Shown: positions 16,149-25,738, counted from the first letter of the stretch. The stretch is DNA of 64,000 nt from Acholeplasmatales bacterium (GCA_016288855.1 JAEELJ010000013.1:1-64000); one strand, 5' to 3'. Notes: generated by a model not told the origin, from the letters alone. Numbers and translations: made by a program.

Positions 16149-18314
16149 ATGCAATCTTGTTTAGTAAATACAAATGAATTCACAAATGCCAAGGTATCTA
16201 AGATTCTTTGGAAAATATTTCCGTATTTTATAATACTTATTGCATCATGTATTGCAGGAGTATTATTATTCTATGAAGGAACACCTTCAGGAGATGATAT
16301 TGGTTTCCATTATGCTAATATTTATTATATGTTTATAGCTATAAAAAATAAGGAATCATTATTAATCCTAAGCGAAACATTTGGTGGAATAGGCTATGCC
16401 AAGGGAATGTTTTATTCACCTTTATCACACACAAGTGTTGCCCTAACAGGTGTATTATTAGAACCATTTGGCATTTCATTAATGCAATCATTTAAATTAA
16501 TTATTTTCATGACTTTATTCTTATCTGGAGTTTTTATGTATAGATTAAGTATGCATATAACTGAAGGAAAGAAGATGTCATCTATAGTTGTTGCAGTATT
16601 ATTTGTAATAATGCCATATAGATTATTTAACTATTTTGCAAGATTCGCTTTCGCAGAAGGCTTTGCAATATTATTCTTACCATTATTCTTTATGGGCTTA
16701 TATGATTTTACTCATGTTAAGGATGATGAGGATCCAAGTCAATTAATATTCTTAGAGATTATATTTGGCGCAATAGGATTATATCTTTCACATAATATCA
16801 CAGGCTTATTTGGATTCTTATTTGGTATTTTATTTGTTTTATGCTATATTGATAAAATTATTAAAAAATTCTTTAAAGATAAGAGATATTTAATTGCAAC
16901 TATAATAACTATATGTTTAATATTTGGTTTATTATCTTTATCCTTAGTAAGAACATTAACTGCCTTAAATACAGGTATATATAATGTATCTAATACTGAT
17001 AGAATGTGGACTAATTATTCACATGTTGCAAATGATACATCAAGAAGTGCTATATATACTGGATTTGTTAATATGGATTGGTTAAGAAGCAATAATATAT
17101 CTATTTCTGATGTGTTAATTTCTTTTGTTTCTTATTTAATCTCTGTAACCTTATATATTTTAGCAAATTTTTTATTATCTAAGGTTGATTATAAAAAGTT
17201 CAAATGGTTTGCACCATTAATTGCTTTAGTATTCTATGTATTAATATCTTTCGCATTTAATCAAAGAATTGAATTTATTTATTCAATGGTTATAACTGCA
17301 TCACTTGTAACATTTATTTCTTACGCAAGATTATTTATGAAAGAAGATAATCATCCTGGTGCTATTTATAAGGATAGATTCTTATATGTTTCTATTGGAT
17401 TATTAGTATTTGCATTATTACTATTAACTCAAGCTCAAGCTTGGAAAATTATGCCAGAAATATTCTATACAGCACAATTTGCTTGGAGAATTAATTCTAT
17501 TATTTCTATATTAGTTCCTATGCTTTTAGCTTTTGTTTTAAAATATTATGCAAAAGAATTATTAGTTTTATCTGCATGTGTAATTGGTATTATTCCTTTA
17601 TATACTCAAGTTACAATTGAAAAGAGAATCACATATGAATATGTAAAAAATCAAGAAAAACAAAATGGTTCATATGATTACAATAGTAAAAATTCATCAT
17701 GGAGAATGAATATTGATGGCGAATTAAATGATTGGTATTATTACCAAGTAGGATTCAACATGGAATATTTCCCATACCTATATGGATATTTCAATGATGG
17801 ATATTCACCTAAATATAGTAATTCATTATATGATTTTGTATGGTGGAGTGTTGGTACACACTATACTGGATATATCGGTAATTATTCAAAGGCAGAAGGA
17901 AGAAGTGCTGTATTAACTGGTAGTGCAACAGTTGATACGGATACATTAGTTTATAATGCACCAACAACTTCATTTGATGTAACAGTTACTGAGGTTGATC
18001 CTGAAACTAATACAGCAATTATTCAGGTTGCAGTTATTTATTATCCTGGTTATTATGTAACAATTACTAATAAGGATACAGGAGAAGTTACTAAAACTAA
18101 GCCTTATAATCCTGAAGAGGTTGATTATTTATTAGCAGTAGAATTAACTGAAGGAAATTATTCAGTAGTATTTAATTATGAAGGTACTCCTTTAATGAAA
18201 TTATCTACAGTAGTATATTATTTATCTATTGTTAGTGTATTTGGATGCTTATTAATTGATACAATGTATATGATGAATAAGAAGAAAAAAGAAGGAATTA
18301 TTTTAAAATATTAA
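16149..18314 (+). CDS. large polytopic membrane protein, GT-C/PTPS-related type
   Basis: A 721-residue protein with about 12 membrane helices in residues 20-500, then an extracytoplasmic beta-rich region (about 505-690) and one last helix near the C-terminus. The first outside loop carries GDDIGFHYANI, an acidic pair placed as in GT-C glycosyltransferases, and RLFNYFARFAFAEGFA follows in a later loop. This pattern resembles the 6-pyruvoyl-tetrahydropterin-synthase-related membrane family (PF10131) and YfhO-like proteins, none with a settled function; lipid-linked sugar transfer to envelope polymers is my inference. ATG 16149 uses AAGGGG at 16136-16141. Downstream of queF but separated by a hairpin. 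Confidence 0.65.
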   Translation: MQSCLVNTNEFTNAKVSKILWKIFPYFIILIASCIAGVLLFYEGTPSGDDIGFHYANIYYMFIAIKNKESLLILSETFGGIGYAKGMFYSPLSHTSVALTGVLLEPFGISLMQSFKLIIFMTLFLSGVFMYRLSMHITEGKKMSSIVVAVLFVIMPYRLFNYFARFAFAEGFAILFLPLFFMGLYDFTHVKDDEDPSQLIFLEIIFGAIGLYLSHNITGLFGFLFGILFVLCYIDKIIKKFFKDKRYLIATIITICLIFGLLSLSLVRTLTALNTGIYNVSNTDRMWTNYSHVANDTSRSAIYTGFVNMDWLRSNNISISDVLISFVSYLISVTLYILANFLLSKVDYKKFKWFAPLIALVFYVLISFAFNQRIEFIYSMVITASLVTFISYARLFMKEDNHPGAIYKDRFLYVSIGLLVFALLLLTQAQAWKIMPEIFYTAQFAWRINSIISILVPMLLAFVLKYYAKELLVLSACVIGIIPLYTQVTIEKRITYEYVKNQEKQNGSYDYNSKNSSWRMNIDGELNDWYYYQVGFNMEYFPYLYGYFNDGYSPKYSNSLYDFVWWSVGTHYTGYIGNYSKAEGRSAVLTGSATVDTDTLVYNAPTTSFDVTVTEVDPETNTAIIQVAVIYYPGYYVTITNKDTGEVTKTKPYNPEEVDYLLAVELTEGNYSVVFNYEGTPLMKLSTVVYYLSIVSVFGCLLIDTMYMMNKKKKEGIILKY

Positions 18315-18322
18315 TTTAAAAG

Positions 18323-18355
18323 TGTTAGAGGCAATTATGCTTCTAACATTTTTTT
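18323..18355 (+). terminator. intrinsic terminator
   Basis: TGTTAGAGGC, six-base loop, GCTTCTAACA (one G-T wobble), then seven T. Confidence 0.88.
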
Positions 18356-18375
18356 ATATATCAAAATATATAAAA

Positions 18376-18386
18376 TGTGATATAAT
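18376..18386 (+). promoter_or_regulatory. extended -10 of the P-type ATPase gene
   Basis: TGTGATATAAT (hexamer at 18381-18386); start near 18393. Confidence 0.55.
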
Positions 18387-18416
18387 CATATTAAAATTTG
18401 TATATGGGGTATTAAT

Positions 18417-20999
18417 ATGAAAGAAGAAAAGAAAGAAGTTTTAAGACTAGACCCAGATATTGATAAAGGCTTATCAACTGATGAAGTTAATGAAAGAATT
18501 ACAACAGGTAATATTAATAAAACTAATAAAAAAGTTGGAAAAAGCTATGCTCAAATAATTAAAGATAATACATTATCTGTATTTAATATAGTATTTTTTA
18601 TAATCGCAATAGTATTTATTGTTTTCATGGTGCTTCTTCATCACTTTGGTTTTGATAAGGAAGCAAGGAATTATTTTGGTATTTCTAAATTTGTATTTTT
18701 AATACCAGTAATTTTAAATATGATTATAGGAATTGTCCAAGAAATCAGATGTAAAAAAGCTTTAGAAAAGATGAAGCTTGTTACTGAATCACATTCTTTA
18801 GTAATTAGAAATTCAAAGGAAGAAACAATACTATCTAGAAATTTAGTATTAGATGATATTGTAAGAATTAATGCTGGTGAACAGGCTCAAGCTGATTTAA
18901 TAGTAAAAAAAGGAAAGATGAGTGTAGATGAATCTTTCCTAACAGGTGAATCTGATCTTGTTGAAAAAGAGGTTGGAGATACTATTTACCAAGGATCTAT
19001 GATTATTGTTGGTGGTGGTTATGCAAGATGTATTCATGTTGGAGATGAGACATATACATCAAAGCTTCAATCAAATGTTAAATCTATAGAGCAGCACAAG
19101 AGCGAATTATTAACAGATATAAATAAGATAATACATTGGTTATCAATTCTTTTATGTGTAATAATTGTCGTTTGTATTTCAACATTATGCTATAAGATTA
19201 TGAGATGGGGTAATGATGGTACTATTTGGGGTAACGCAAATGGTGAAATGACATTATCGTTAGATAACCCTGTAACATGGGGAAGAATAATTGTTGCAAC
19301 ATCCGCATTTGCAGTAGGAGTAATTCCTTCTGGTTTGGTTCTTATGACATCTATTACACTTGCAATATCAATTATTAAATTATCTAAAGAAAATACTTTA
19401 ATACAGGAATTATATTCTTTAGAAAATTTATCAAGAGTAGATACTATTTGCTTAGATAAAACTGGTACATTAACAGATGGAACAATGAGAGTTGTTGATG
19501 TTAAATATTTTAAGGACAATGGAGAGGTTACAGAGCATATAAGAAATCTTTTAGGCTCTCAGGAATCTATTAATCAAACATCAAAGGCTTTAATTGAAAA
19601 ATTTGATAAGAATAGTAATGTTCATTTTAAGGAGCTTATTCCATTCTCATCTAAGATTAAATCATCAGGTCTTATATATCAAAATGGTGAAAAGCTATTA
19701 TTAGGTGCACCAGAATATATTTCTAAGGGTGTAGAAGAAGACTACATTAATGAAATGACTTCAAAAGGCTATAGAATTCTTTCTTTAGTCTTAGATAATG
19801 AGCTTTTAGCATTATATGTTTTAGAGGATGTAATAAGACCTACTGCAAAATCAACAATTGAATTCTTTTATGAAAATCATGTAGATGTAAGAATTATATC
19901 TGGAGATAATATTAAAACTGTTTCTAAAATAAGTGAGTTATGTGGTGTTAAAGATACTAATAAAGCAATTTCTTTAGAAGGTGTAGCGCTAGATGAATTA
20001 GAAGAAATTGTACCAAATTATACAATATTTGGTCGTGTATCACCTGAGCAAAAACAAAAAATAATAGAAGTACTACAAAAAAGTGGTAGAAAGGTTGCGA
20101 TGACAGGAGATGGTGTTAATGATATATTAGCATTAAGAACAGCAAATGCATCAATAACATTTGAAAAAGCAACTGATGCAGCTAAGAGCTGTAGTGATGT
20201 TATTTTATTAGATAATGATTTTTCTCATTTAAAGGAAGTTGTTAAGCAAGGAAGAAGAGTTGTTAATAATATAACTAGATCATCAGTATTATTCTTAATG
20301 AAAACAATCGCGATAGCATTATTATCATTCTTCTTAATATTTACTAAAAAAGGTCAAATGTGGTATTCATTAGAAAACATATACTTACTTGAAACAGCAG
20401 TAATTGCATTAGGTGGCCTATTACTATCACTTGAAATGAGCCATGAGCCTATAAAAGGTAAATTTAGAATAAATGTTTTATCTAAAGCATTACCATCAGG
20501 ACTTTTGATACTTATTGCAGCAATACTTCCTGTTGCTTTAAATGCAATACCAAAATTCTTTGGATTTAATCCAATTGTTTCAAATGATAATGTAGGTGCT
20601 CTAATATCTGTTTTAACTGTTACTGCAGGGCTTGCAGTTACTGCATCCATGTGTAGACCATTTAATAAATATCGTTTAATAGTATTTATTACAGTATTAT
20701 TATTTGTAATATTCTTGGCATTAGCATTCCCAACATCATTCATTGGAGGTAAGCCAACATCAGTACAAATGATATCTGATGGAACATTCTTTAAAGAGTT
20801 CTTTAAGCCTTGGAAGGCAGAAGCATTTTTAACTTTTAATAATGAAAAGCAATGCTATTTAATATTTGGAATATTTATGGTTGTATCAATTCCACTATAT
20901 TTCTTATTAATTAGATTTGTTAATAAAGCATTATTAAAATATGCTTTAAAGCTAGATTCCAAGCTAGAAGAGCAAGAAAAAAAGCTTAATATTAAATAA
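18417..20999 (+). CDS. P-type cation ATPase, CtpE-like
   Basis: An 860-residue E1-E2 ATPase in the cytoplasmic membrane. It has TGES at 176-179 (actuator), the phosphorylated Asp347 in DKTGTLTDG, and TGDGVND in the hinge. The helix before the phosphorylation site reads AFAVGVIPSGLVLM, and ELYSLENLSRVD precedes DKTGT, both close to the CtpE-like group of which characterised members move calcium. There are no N-terminal metal-binding CxxC domains, arguing against copper or zinc export. Ten helices are expected. Ribosome binding site GGGG about 10 bases before ATG 18417. Calcium specificity is by family resemblance only. Confidence 0.85.
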   Translation: MKEEKKEVLRLDPDIDKGLSTDEVNERITTGNINKTNKKVGKSYAQIIKDNTLSVFNIVFFIIAIVFIVFMVLLHHFGFDKEARNYFGISKFVFLIPVILNMIIGIVQEIRCKKALEKMKLVTESHSLVIRNSKEETILSRNLVLDDIVRINAGEQAQADLIVKKGKMSVDESFLTGESDLVEKEVGDTIYQGSMIIVGGGYARCIHVGDETYTSKLQSNVKSIEQHKSELLTDINKIIHWLSILLCVIIVVCISTLCYKIMRWGNDGTIWGNANGEMTLSLDNPVTWGRIIVATSAFAVGVIPSGLVLMTSITLAISIIKLSKENTLIQELYSLENLSRVDTICLDKTGTLTDGTMRVVDVKYFKDNGEVTEHIRNLLGSQESINQTSKALIEKFDKNSNVHFKELIPFSSKIKSSGLIYQNGEKLLLGAPEYISKGVEEDYINEMTSKGYRILSLVLDNELLALYVLEDVIRPTAKSTIEFFYENHVDVRIISGDNIKTVSKISELCGVKDTNKAISLEGVALDELEEIVPNYTIFGRVSPEQKQKIIEVLQKSGRKVAMTGDGVNDILALRTANASITFEKATDAAKSCSDVILLDNDFSHLKEVVKQGRRVVNNITRSSVLFLMKTIAIALLSFFLIFTKKGQMWYSLENIYLLETAVIALGGLLLSLEMSHEPIKGKFRINVLSKALPSGLLILIAAILPVALNAIPKFFGFNPIVSNDNVGALISVLTVTAGLAVTASMCRPFNKYRLIVFITVLLFVIFLALAFPTSFIGGKPTSVQMISDGTFFKEFFKPWKAEAFLTFNNEKQCYLIFGIFMVVSIPLYFLLIRFVNKALLKYALKLDSKLEEQEKKLNIK

Positions 21000-21003
21000 T
21001 GTA

Positions 21004-21031
21004 TTGAAATAAATCCCCAAAGCGTTATAAT
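21004..21031 (+). promoter_or_regulatory. promoter of the ArsB/NhaD-type gene
   Basis: TTGAAA (21004-21009), 16-base spacer, TATAAT (21026-21031). Start expected near 21038, only about 18 bases before ATG 21056. The -10 box lies in the loop of the hairpin at 21015-21047. Confidence 0.75.
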
Positions 21032-21054
21032 TTATACAGCTTTGGGGGTTTTCT
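21015..21054 (+). terminator. hairpin ending the ATPase message, shared with next ribosome binding site
   Basis: CCCCAAAGC (21015-21023) pairs with GCTTTGGGG (21039-21047), followed by GTTTTCTT. The right arm includes the GGGGG ribosome binding site of the next gene. The T run is interrupted, so termination may be partial. Confidence 0.6.
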
Positions 21055-21055
21055 T

Positions 21056-22360
21056 ATGGCTATTTATATTATTTCAATTATTGCAATATTACTAATGCTT
21101 ATATGTATAATTTTTAAGCCTATTTTAAAAATAGGTGATAAATCATTCTCTACATTTTATCTACCAGTATTATTTGCAGCATTATTATTAATAATATTAC
21201 CTTTATTTGATAAGAAGATATTAATAGATTCTTTTACATCAAATAGTTCAATTAATCCTATTAAAATATTGGTTTTATTTATATCAATATCTATGATATC
21301 AATAACTCTTGATGAATCTGGATTCTTTTCATTTCTTGCATCTAAATTTATTACAAGATTTAAGAGTTCACAAATCAAATTATTTTTCTCATTATATTTA
21401 TTGATATCACTTATTACTATATTTACATCAAATGATATTGTAATATTAACATTTACACCATTTATCCTATATCTTGCAAGAAGAGGTAATATTTCTGCAA
21501 TTCCATATTTAGTATTAGAATTTATTGCAGGAAATACCTACTCAATATTACTAGAAATAGGTAATCCAACAAATATATATTTATCACAAGCCTTTGAGAT
21601 TCCTTTCTTTAATTATTTATGTGTAATGATAATACCTACAATCCTAATTGGATTATCATCAGTATTAGTATTATATTTAATGTTTAGAAAAGAATTAAAA
21701 AAAGAAATAAGTGATTTTGAATTCTATGGTACTGAAATAAAGGATAAGATATTATTATATGTATCATTATCACATTTAATTTTAGTAATTATTCTTATGG
21801 CTTTATCAAATATTATTGGTTTTGAAATGTGGCTTATAACATTAATATTTGCAGGAAGCTTAACTATATTCTTAATAGCTTATAGTATTATAAAAAGAAA
21901 AGATTTTATATTAGTAACATATAAAAGATTACCTTATAATTTAATACCATTTATTTTATCAATGTTTGTTATAATAATGGCACTTACAACAACTCCTTTA
22001 TTTACTAATATTTCATCATCAATAGATAAAGTAGGTAATAGCTATTTAGAAGGTGTAATTTATTTCTTTAGTGCATTTATTTCATGCAATGTAATAAATA
22101 ATATCCCAATGACTATTGCATATTCTAATATTTTAGATGGTAGTAGCTTATTAAATATTTATTCAGTAATAATAGCATCTAACCTAGGTGCAATACTTTT
22201 ACCTGTAGGCGCACTTGCTGGTATTATGTGGATGAAAATATTAAAGGATAATGAAATAAAATATAGCTTTTTAGATTTTTTTAAGAATGGTGTTAAGATT
22301 ACTTTAGCTTTAATTCCATCTGTATTATTATCACTATTAATTATTTCTTTAATTTTGTAA
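21056..22360 (+). CDS. ArsB/NhaD-type (SLC13-like) membrane transporter
   Basis: A 434-residue ion transporter with about 11-12 membrane helices. Two re-entrant signatures of the ion-transporter superfamily are visible: ITIFTSNDIVILTFTPFI in the first half and EIGNPTNIYLSQ, with CNVINNIPMTIAYSN in the second half. This fits ArsB/NhaD/CitM-like proteins; whether it moves arsenite, sodium or an organic anion cannot be read. No arsR or arsenate reductase is nearby, which argues against a dedicated arsenic operon. ATG 21056 uses GGGGG at 21044-21048. Confidence 0.78.
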   Translation: MAIYIISIIAILLMLICIIFKPILKIGDKSFSTFYLPVLFAALLLIILPLFDKKILIDSFTSNSSINPIKILVLFISISMISITLDESGFFSFLASKFITRFKSSQIKLFFSLYLLISLITIFTSNDIVILTFTPFILYLARRGNISAIPYLVLEFIAGNTYSILLEIGNPTNIYLSQAFEIPFFNYLCVMIIPTILIGLSSVLVLYLMFRKELKKEISDFEFYGTEIKDKILLYVSLSHLILVIILMALSNIIGFEMWLITLIFAGSLTIFLIAYSIIKRKDFILVTYKRLPYNLIPFILSMFVIIMALTTTPLFTNISSSIDKVGNSYLEGVIYFFSAFISCNVINNIPMTIAYSNILDGSSLLNIYSVIIASNLGAILLPVGALAGIMWMKILKDNEIKYSFLDFFKNGVKITLALIPSVLLSLLIISLIL

Positions 22361-22391
22361 ATAAACTATGGAAAAAGTATAGATTTTTTAG

Positions 22392-22397
22392 TATAAT
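22392..22397 (+). promoter_or_regulatory. -10 box upstream of small membrane protein gene
   Basis: TATAAT at 22392-22397, 32 bases before ATG 22429; no clear -35. Confidence 0.45.
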
Positions 22398-22428
22398 AAT
22401 CCGTGTGTTTTGTGTTAAGAGGATTACT

Positions 22429-22719
22429 ATGAAGACTAAGAGATTGATGACTTTATTATCCGGACTTTGTGTACTTACAATGGTTGTTGGATGTTTATTA
22501 TTGACAATAGAAGGAAATGTTTATTTTATTGCGGCAACAATAGATATTTTATTATATATAATCATCATGATTGCATCTATTATCATCATGATAAAAGATA
22601 GCAATTTATATATACCTAAACAAAATGAAACTTTATCATCTGCAAGAATGGTTTTACTTGTAACAACACTTGCAATCGTAGTTTTAATTGTTACAGTTTT
22701 TGTAAGTATTTTTAGATAG
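22429..22719 (+). CDS. small membrane protein, 96 residues
   Basis: Three hydrophobic segments (about residues 8-28, 33-58 and 73-95) with a short polar loop KDSNLYIPKQNETLSS between the second and third. No recognised family. ATG 22429 follows AAGAGG at 22415-22420; a GTG-started longer frame has no better site. It may be expressed alone, since a -10 box precedes it and a terminator follows. Confidence 0.65.
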   Translation: MKTKRLMTLLSGLCVLTMVVGCLLLTIEGNVYFIAATIDILLYIIIMIASIIIMIKDSNLYIPKQNETLSSARMVLLVTTLAIVVLIVTVFVSIFR

Positions 22720-22720
22720 T

Positions 22721-22748
22721 AAAAAGGGCTAATTTTTAGCCCTTTTTG
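22721..22748. terminator. bidirectional terminator
   Basis: AAAAAGGGCTAA, loop TTT, TTAGCCCTTTTT. The stop codon of the converging GGDEF gene (22736-22738) lies inside the hairpin. Confidence 0.88.
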
Positions 22749-23815
22749 TTTTCTTCAATATAATATGTTTCTGCAATTAATCTTGCTAATGAAACTAGAA
22801 TAGCTTTATGCTGTGATTCCCAAATTCTATGTTCTCTAGTTTCTGCAAACATTATTGCTCCATATGATGTGTCAAATATATCTATTCTTATCATCAATAA
22901 TGACTTTAAAGAATTTTTAGCAGTAATATCACCAAGTGATGGTGCAACCCTTGTTATATCATTATTTACACCTGTAATAAATATTTGATCCTTATCGAGA
23001 ATCTTTAATAACTTTTTATCAGTTTCTTTATTTAAAAAGCCTAATAATTTATCTCCAGTTACATCAAATATTCTATCAGTTTTTGAATCAATAAATAGCA
23101 TCTTAGTAACTCTTAAATTTTTAATTAAAAATTCTGATGATTGCATAATTTTAGTTTTAAGACTTTCTTTTGAATCAAATATATTTTTTAATGTTATTGA
23201 TAATTCAAATAAATCAATTGGTCTAATATTAGAAACATCAAGATTTTGATGCTTTTCTTTTACATAAATGATAAAGCAATTTCTACCCTTTTGCTTACCA
23301 CGATATAATGTTTTGTCACTCATTTTAAATAAATCAGTATAATTATCAGCATCCTTTGGGAAGGAAGCAGAACCAATTGTACCAGTTATAAAAGGAGATA
23401 CCGTAGATGTTTTAATAATTCGTCTTAAAACAATACTACCATGATATAATCCATTATAAAATTCATGTAAATTAGCATAATCAGAAGAACCAAAATATAA
23501 GAAAATAAATTCATCTCCACCATATCTACCCGCAATACCTAAATCGCCTAGATATGTTTTTAATGATTCAGCTACTGATTTTATTACTATATCTCCAACA
23601 TCATGACCATAGTTATCATTTATTTGCTTAAAAAAATCTAGGTCTAATATTGCCATAGTAAATTCTTTTTTATCCTTGATTAATTCAGCAATGAAATCAA
23701 TAATATATTGACGTTGTACAAGACCAGTTAATGAATCTAATAAGTATTCAATTTTATTAATCTTTAAAAGTTCTTTAAAGTAATCGTATTTTTCTAATTC
23801 TTCAATACTGTACAT
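22736..23815 (-). CDS. GGDEF diguanylate cyclase with C-terminal GAF-like domain
   Basis: A 359-residue paralog of the protein at 3615-4658. The GGDEF domain (about residues 25-185) has DLDFFKQINDNYGHDVGD and RYGGDEF (GGDEF 99-103); the tail of the domain, RGKQKGRNCFIIYVKEKH, is nearly the same as in the paralog. No RxxD inhibitory site is found before GGDEF. Residues about 200-359 look GAF-like. ATG 23815 is preceded by AGGAGGTG, which decides the start over a GTG three codons upstream. Soluble; no signal or membrane segment, so an internal ligand or partner must set activity. Confidence 0.85.
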   Translation of the reverse strand: MYSIEELEKYDYFKELLKINKIEYLLDSLTGLVQRQYIIDFIAELIKDKKEFTMAILDLDFFKQINDNYGHDVGDIVIKSVAESLKTYLGDLGIAGRYGGDEFIFLYFGSSDYANLHEFYNGLYHGSIVLRRIIKTSTVSPFITGTIGSASFPKDADNYTDLFKMSDKTLYRGKQKGRNCFIIYVKEKHQNLDVSNIRPIDLFELSITLKNIFDSKESLKTKIMQSSEFLIKNLRVTKMLFIDSKTDRIFDVTGDKLLGFLNKETDKKLLKILDKDQIFITGVNNDITRVAPSLGDITAKNSLKSLLMIRIDIFDTSYGAIMFAETREHRIWESQHKAILVSLARLIAETYYIEENKKG

Positions 23816-23901
23816 ATAAAGCACCTCCTATTACATTTAATAATCATTATATTAATATTATTTTACTATAAAATATTAAATTATTCAAATTAATGGTTTT
23901 A

Positions 23902-23936
23902 TTTATATAAAAATGCTGGATTAAAATCCAGCATAG
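23902..23936 (-). terminator. terminator of the ABC exporter operon
   Basis: ATGCTGGAT (23913-23921), four bases, ATCCAGCAT (23926-23934); on the minus strand it is followed by a T-rich run. Confidence 0.8.
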
Positions 23937-23938
23937 TC

Positions 23939-25738
23939 TTATCTATCATATTGAGATATAAATAGATTATAATATCTTCCTTTTTTATCCATTAGCTCCT
24001 TATGAGTTCCTGTTTCAATAACATCACCATTGTCTAAAAGAAGAATGATATCAGCATTTTTAATTGTTGATAATCTATGTGCTATTATAAATGAGGTTTT
24101 ACCTTCCATAAGTTTATTCATAGCATCCTGAATATCCATTTCTGTTTTAGTATCAACATTGGATGTTGCTTCATCTAAAATTAATATACTAGATTTTAAT
24201 AGCATAGCTCTTGCGATAGTCAAAAGCTGTTTTTGACCTTTTGAAATATTGCCACCATTTTCCTTCAATATAGTAGAATAACCATTAGGTAATTGCATAA
24301 TAAATGAATGAATATGTGCCTTTTTACAAGCATCTATTACATCATCTTGTGTTACTAAAGGATTACCATATGATAGGTTTTCAAAAACAGAGCCCTCAAA
24401 TAACCAAGTGTCTTGTAATACCATTGCAAATTGATGACGAAGGGATGATCTTGTTATTTCCTTTGTGTTAATACCATCTAAGCTTATAGTACCATTTTTA
24501 ATATCATAGAATCTCATTAAGATATTAATGATTGTAGTTTTACCTGCGCCAGTCTTACCAACTATTGCAACCTTTTTACCACTTTTAACATCTAAAGAGA
24601 AGTCCTTTAATACAATATTATCAGTATAACCAAATTTAACATGATCAAAATTAATCTCACCTGAAGAAGTATCAATTTCTTTGGCATCCTTGTTATCATT
24701 AATATCTTCAGGATTTTCATCAATTAAATAGAAGACTCTTTCAGCTGCAGCAAGTGCACTTCCTATGTCTGTTGCAATATTTGCCATTTCGTTTATAGGA
24801 CCTGCAAATTTTCTTGAGTATTGTGTGAATGCTGAAATATATCCATAAGAGAATCCCTCATAAATACATAAAAGAGCACCAACAACACAAATAAGTGCCA
24901 AAGTGAACTGGTTAATAAAGTTCATAGATGGTCCCATAACGCATCCATGGTAATCAGCTTCATACATTGCATCTGCAGCCTCTTTATTAACAACCATATA
25001 TTTTTCTAATGTATATTTCTCTTTAGAATAAGATTTTATTGTTTTAATACCAGTTATCATTTCTTCACTATATCCGTTCATAACACCTAATTTAATAGAA
25101 CGCTTGCGGAATAGTGGGTGTAATCTTTTTAGCATAATTCTAGAAAATAAGATAGTAATTGGTAATGTGAACGCAAATACTAAGCATAATTTCCATGATA
25201 TTGATATCATTAGAATTAATGAACCAACTATTTGAATGAATGAAGAGAATAAGGTTACAACATCATTAGATAATGATGTAGATACTGTATCAATGTCATA
25301 AGACATTACTGATATAATATCTCCAATTTGATTATGATCAAAATAAGATACACTCATTTTAGATAATGAATCAAATGAGTCATGTCTTAGTGTTGTAACT
25401 ATTTTTTTAGATACTCTAGTAATAATTAAATTTCCAATATATGTTAGAACAAATGATAATGTGAATATAATTATCATATTAATTATATATCCTAATACAA
25501 TATCATAATTGATAGAAGAATCAGTATCTAATTGCTCTTTAATATAATCTAATAAGTATCCTTGCATAATAGGAGTAAGTAGATTTAAGACATTATATAT
25601 AATTGTTATTAGAATCGCAAATATAATTAATCCCTTATATTTTCCAAGATATTTAAATAATCTTAATAAGGTTTTTTTCTTATCCTTTGCGTGTTCAACT
25701 TTACCAGATGGTTTACGCATTCCACCGACCTTAGCCAT
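23939..25738 (-). CDS. heterodimeric ABC exporter, subunit with the consensus catalytic Glu
   Basis: A 599-residue half-transporter: six membrane helices (about residues 38-320) and an ATPase domain. Walker A is GKTGAGKTT, Walker B LILDEATSN with catalytic Glu523, and the switch His554 in IAHRLS. The signature reads ISKGQKQ instead of LSGGQ, as is usual for the second member of BmrCD/YheIH-type pairs. The start ATG 25738 overlaps the upstream partner's stop by eight bases and has GGGAGATGA in front. With the partner it should form an asymmetric multidrug or lipid exporter; the substrate is unknown. Confidence 0.9.
   Translation of the reverse strand: MAKVGGMRKPSGKVEHAKDKKKTLLRLFKYLGKYKGLIIFAILITIIYNVLNLLTPIMQGYLLDYIKEQLDTDSSINYDIVLGYIINMIIIFTLSFVLTYIGNLIITRVSKKIVTTLRHDSFDSLSKMSVSYFDHNQIGDIISVMSYDIDTVSTSLSNDVVTLFSSFIQIVGSLILMISISWKLCLVFAFTLPITILFSRIMLKRLHPLFRKRSIKLGVMNGYSEEMITGIKTIKSYSKEKYTLEKYMVVNKEAADAMYEADYHGCVMGPSMNFINQFTLALICVVGALLCIYEGFSYGYISAFTQYSRKFAGPINEMANIATDIGSALAAAERVFYLIDENPEDINDNKDAKEIDTSSGEINFDHVKFGYTDNIVLKDFSLDVKSGKKVAIVGKTGAGKTTIINILMRFYDIKNGTISLDGINTKEITRSSLRHQFAMVLQDTWLFEGSVFENLSYGNPLVTQDDVIDACKKAHIHSFIMQLPNGYSTILKENGGNISKGQKQLLTIARAMLLKSSILILDEATSNVDTKTEMDIQDAMNKLMEGKTSFIIAHRLSTIKNADIILLLDNGDVIETGTHKELMDKKGRYYNLFISQYDR

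Noticed and set aside
19190-19519. Minus-strand frame of 109 codons opposite the ATPase phosphorylation domain
   Set aside because: Shadow of the conserved DKTGT region; no start signals.
20354-20743. Long minus-strand frame inside the P-type ATPase gene
   Set aside because: No ribosome binding site, no recognisable domain, and it lies opposite a complete conserved gene; typical shadow of an AT-rich coding region.
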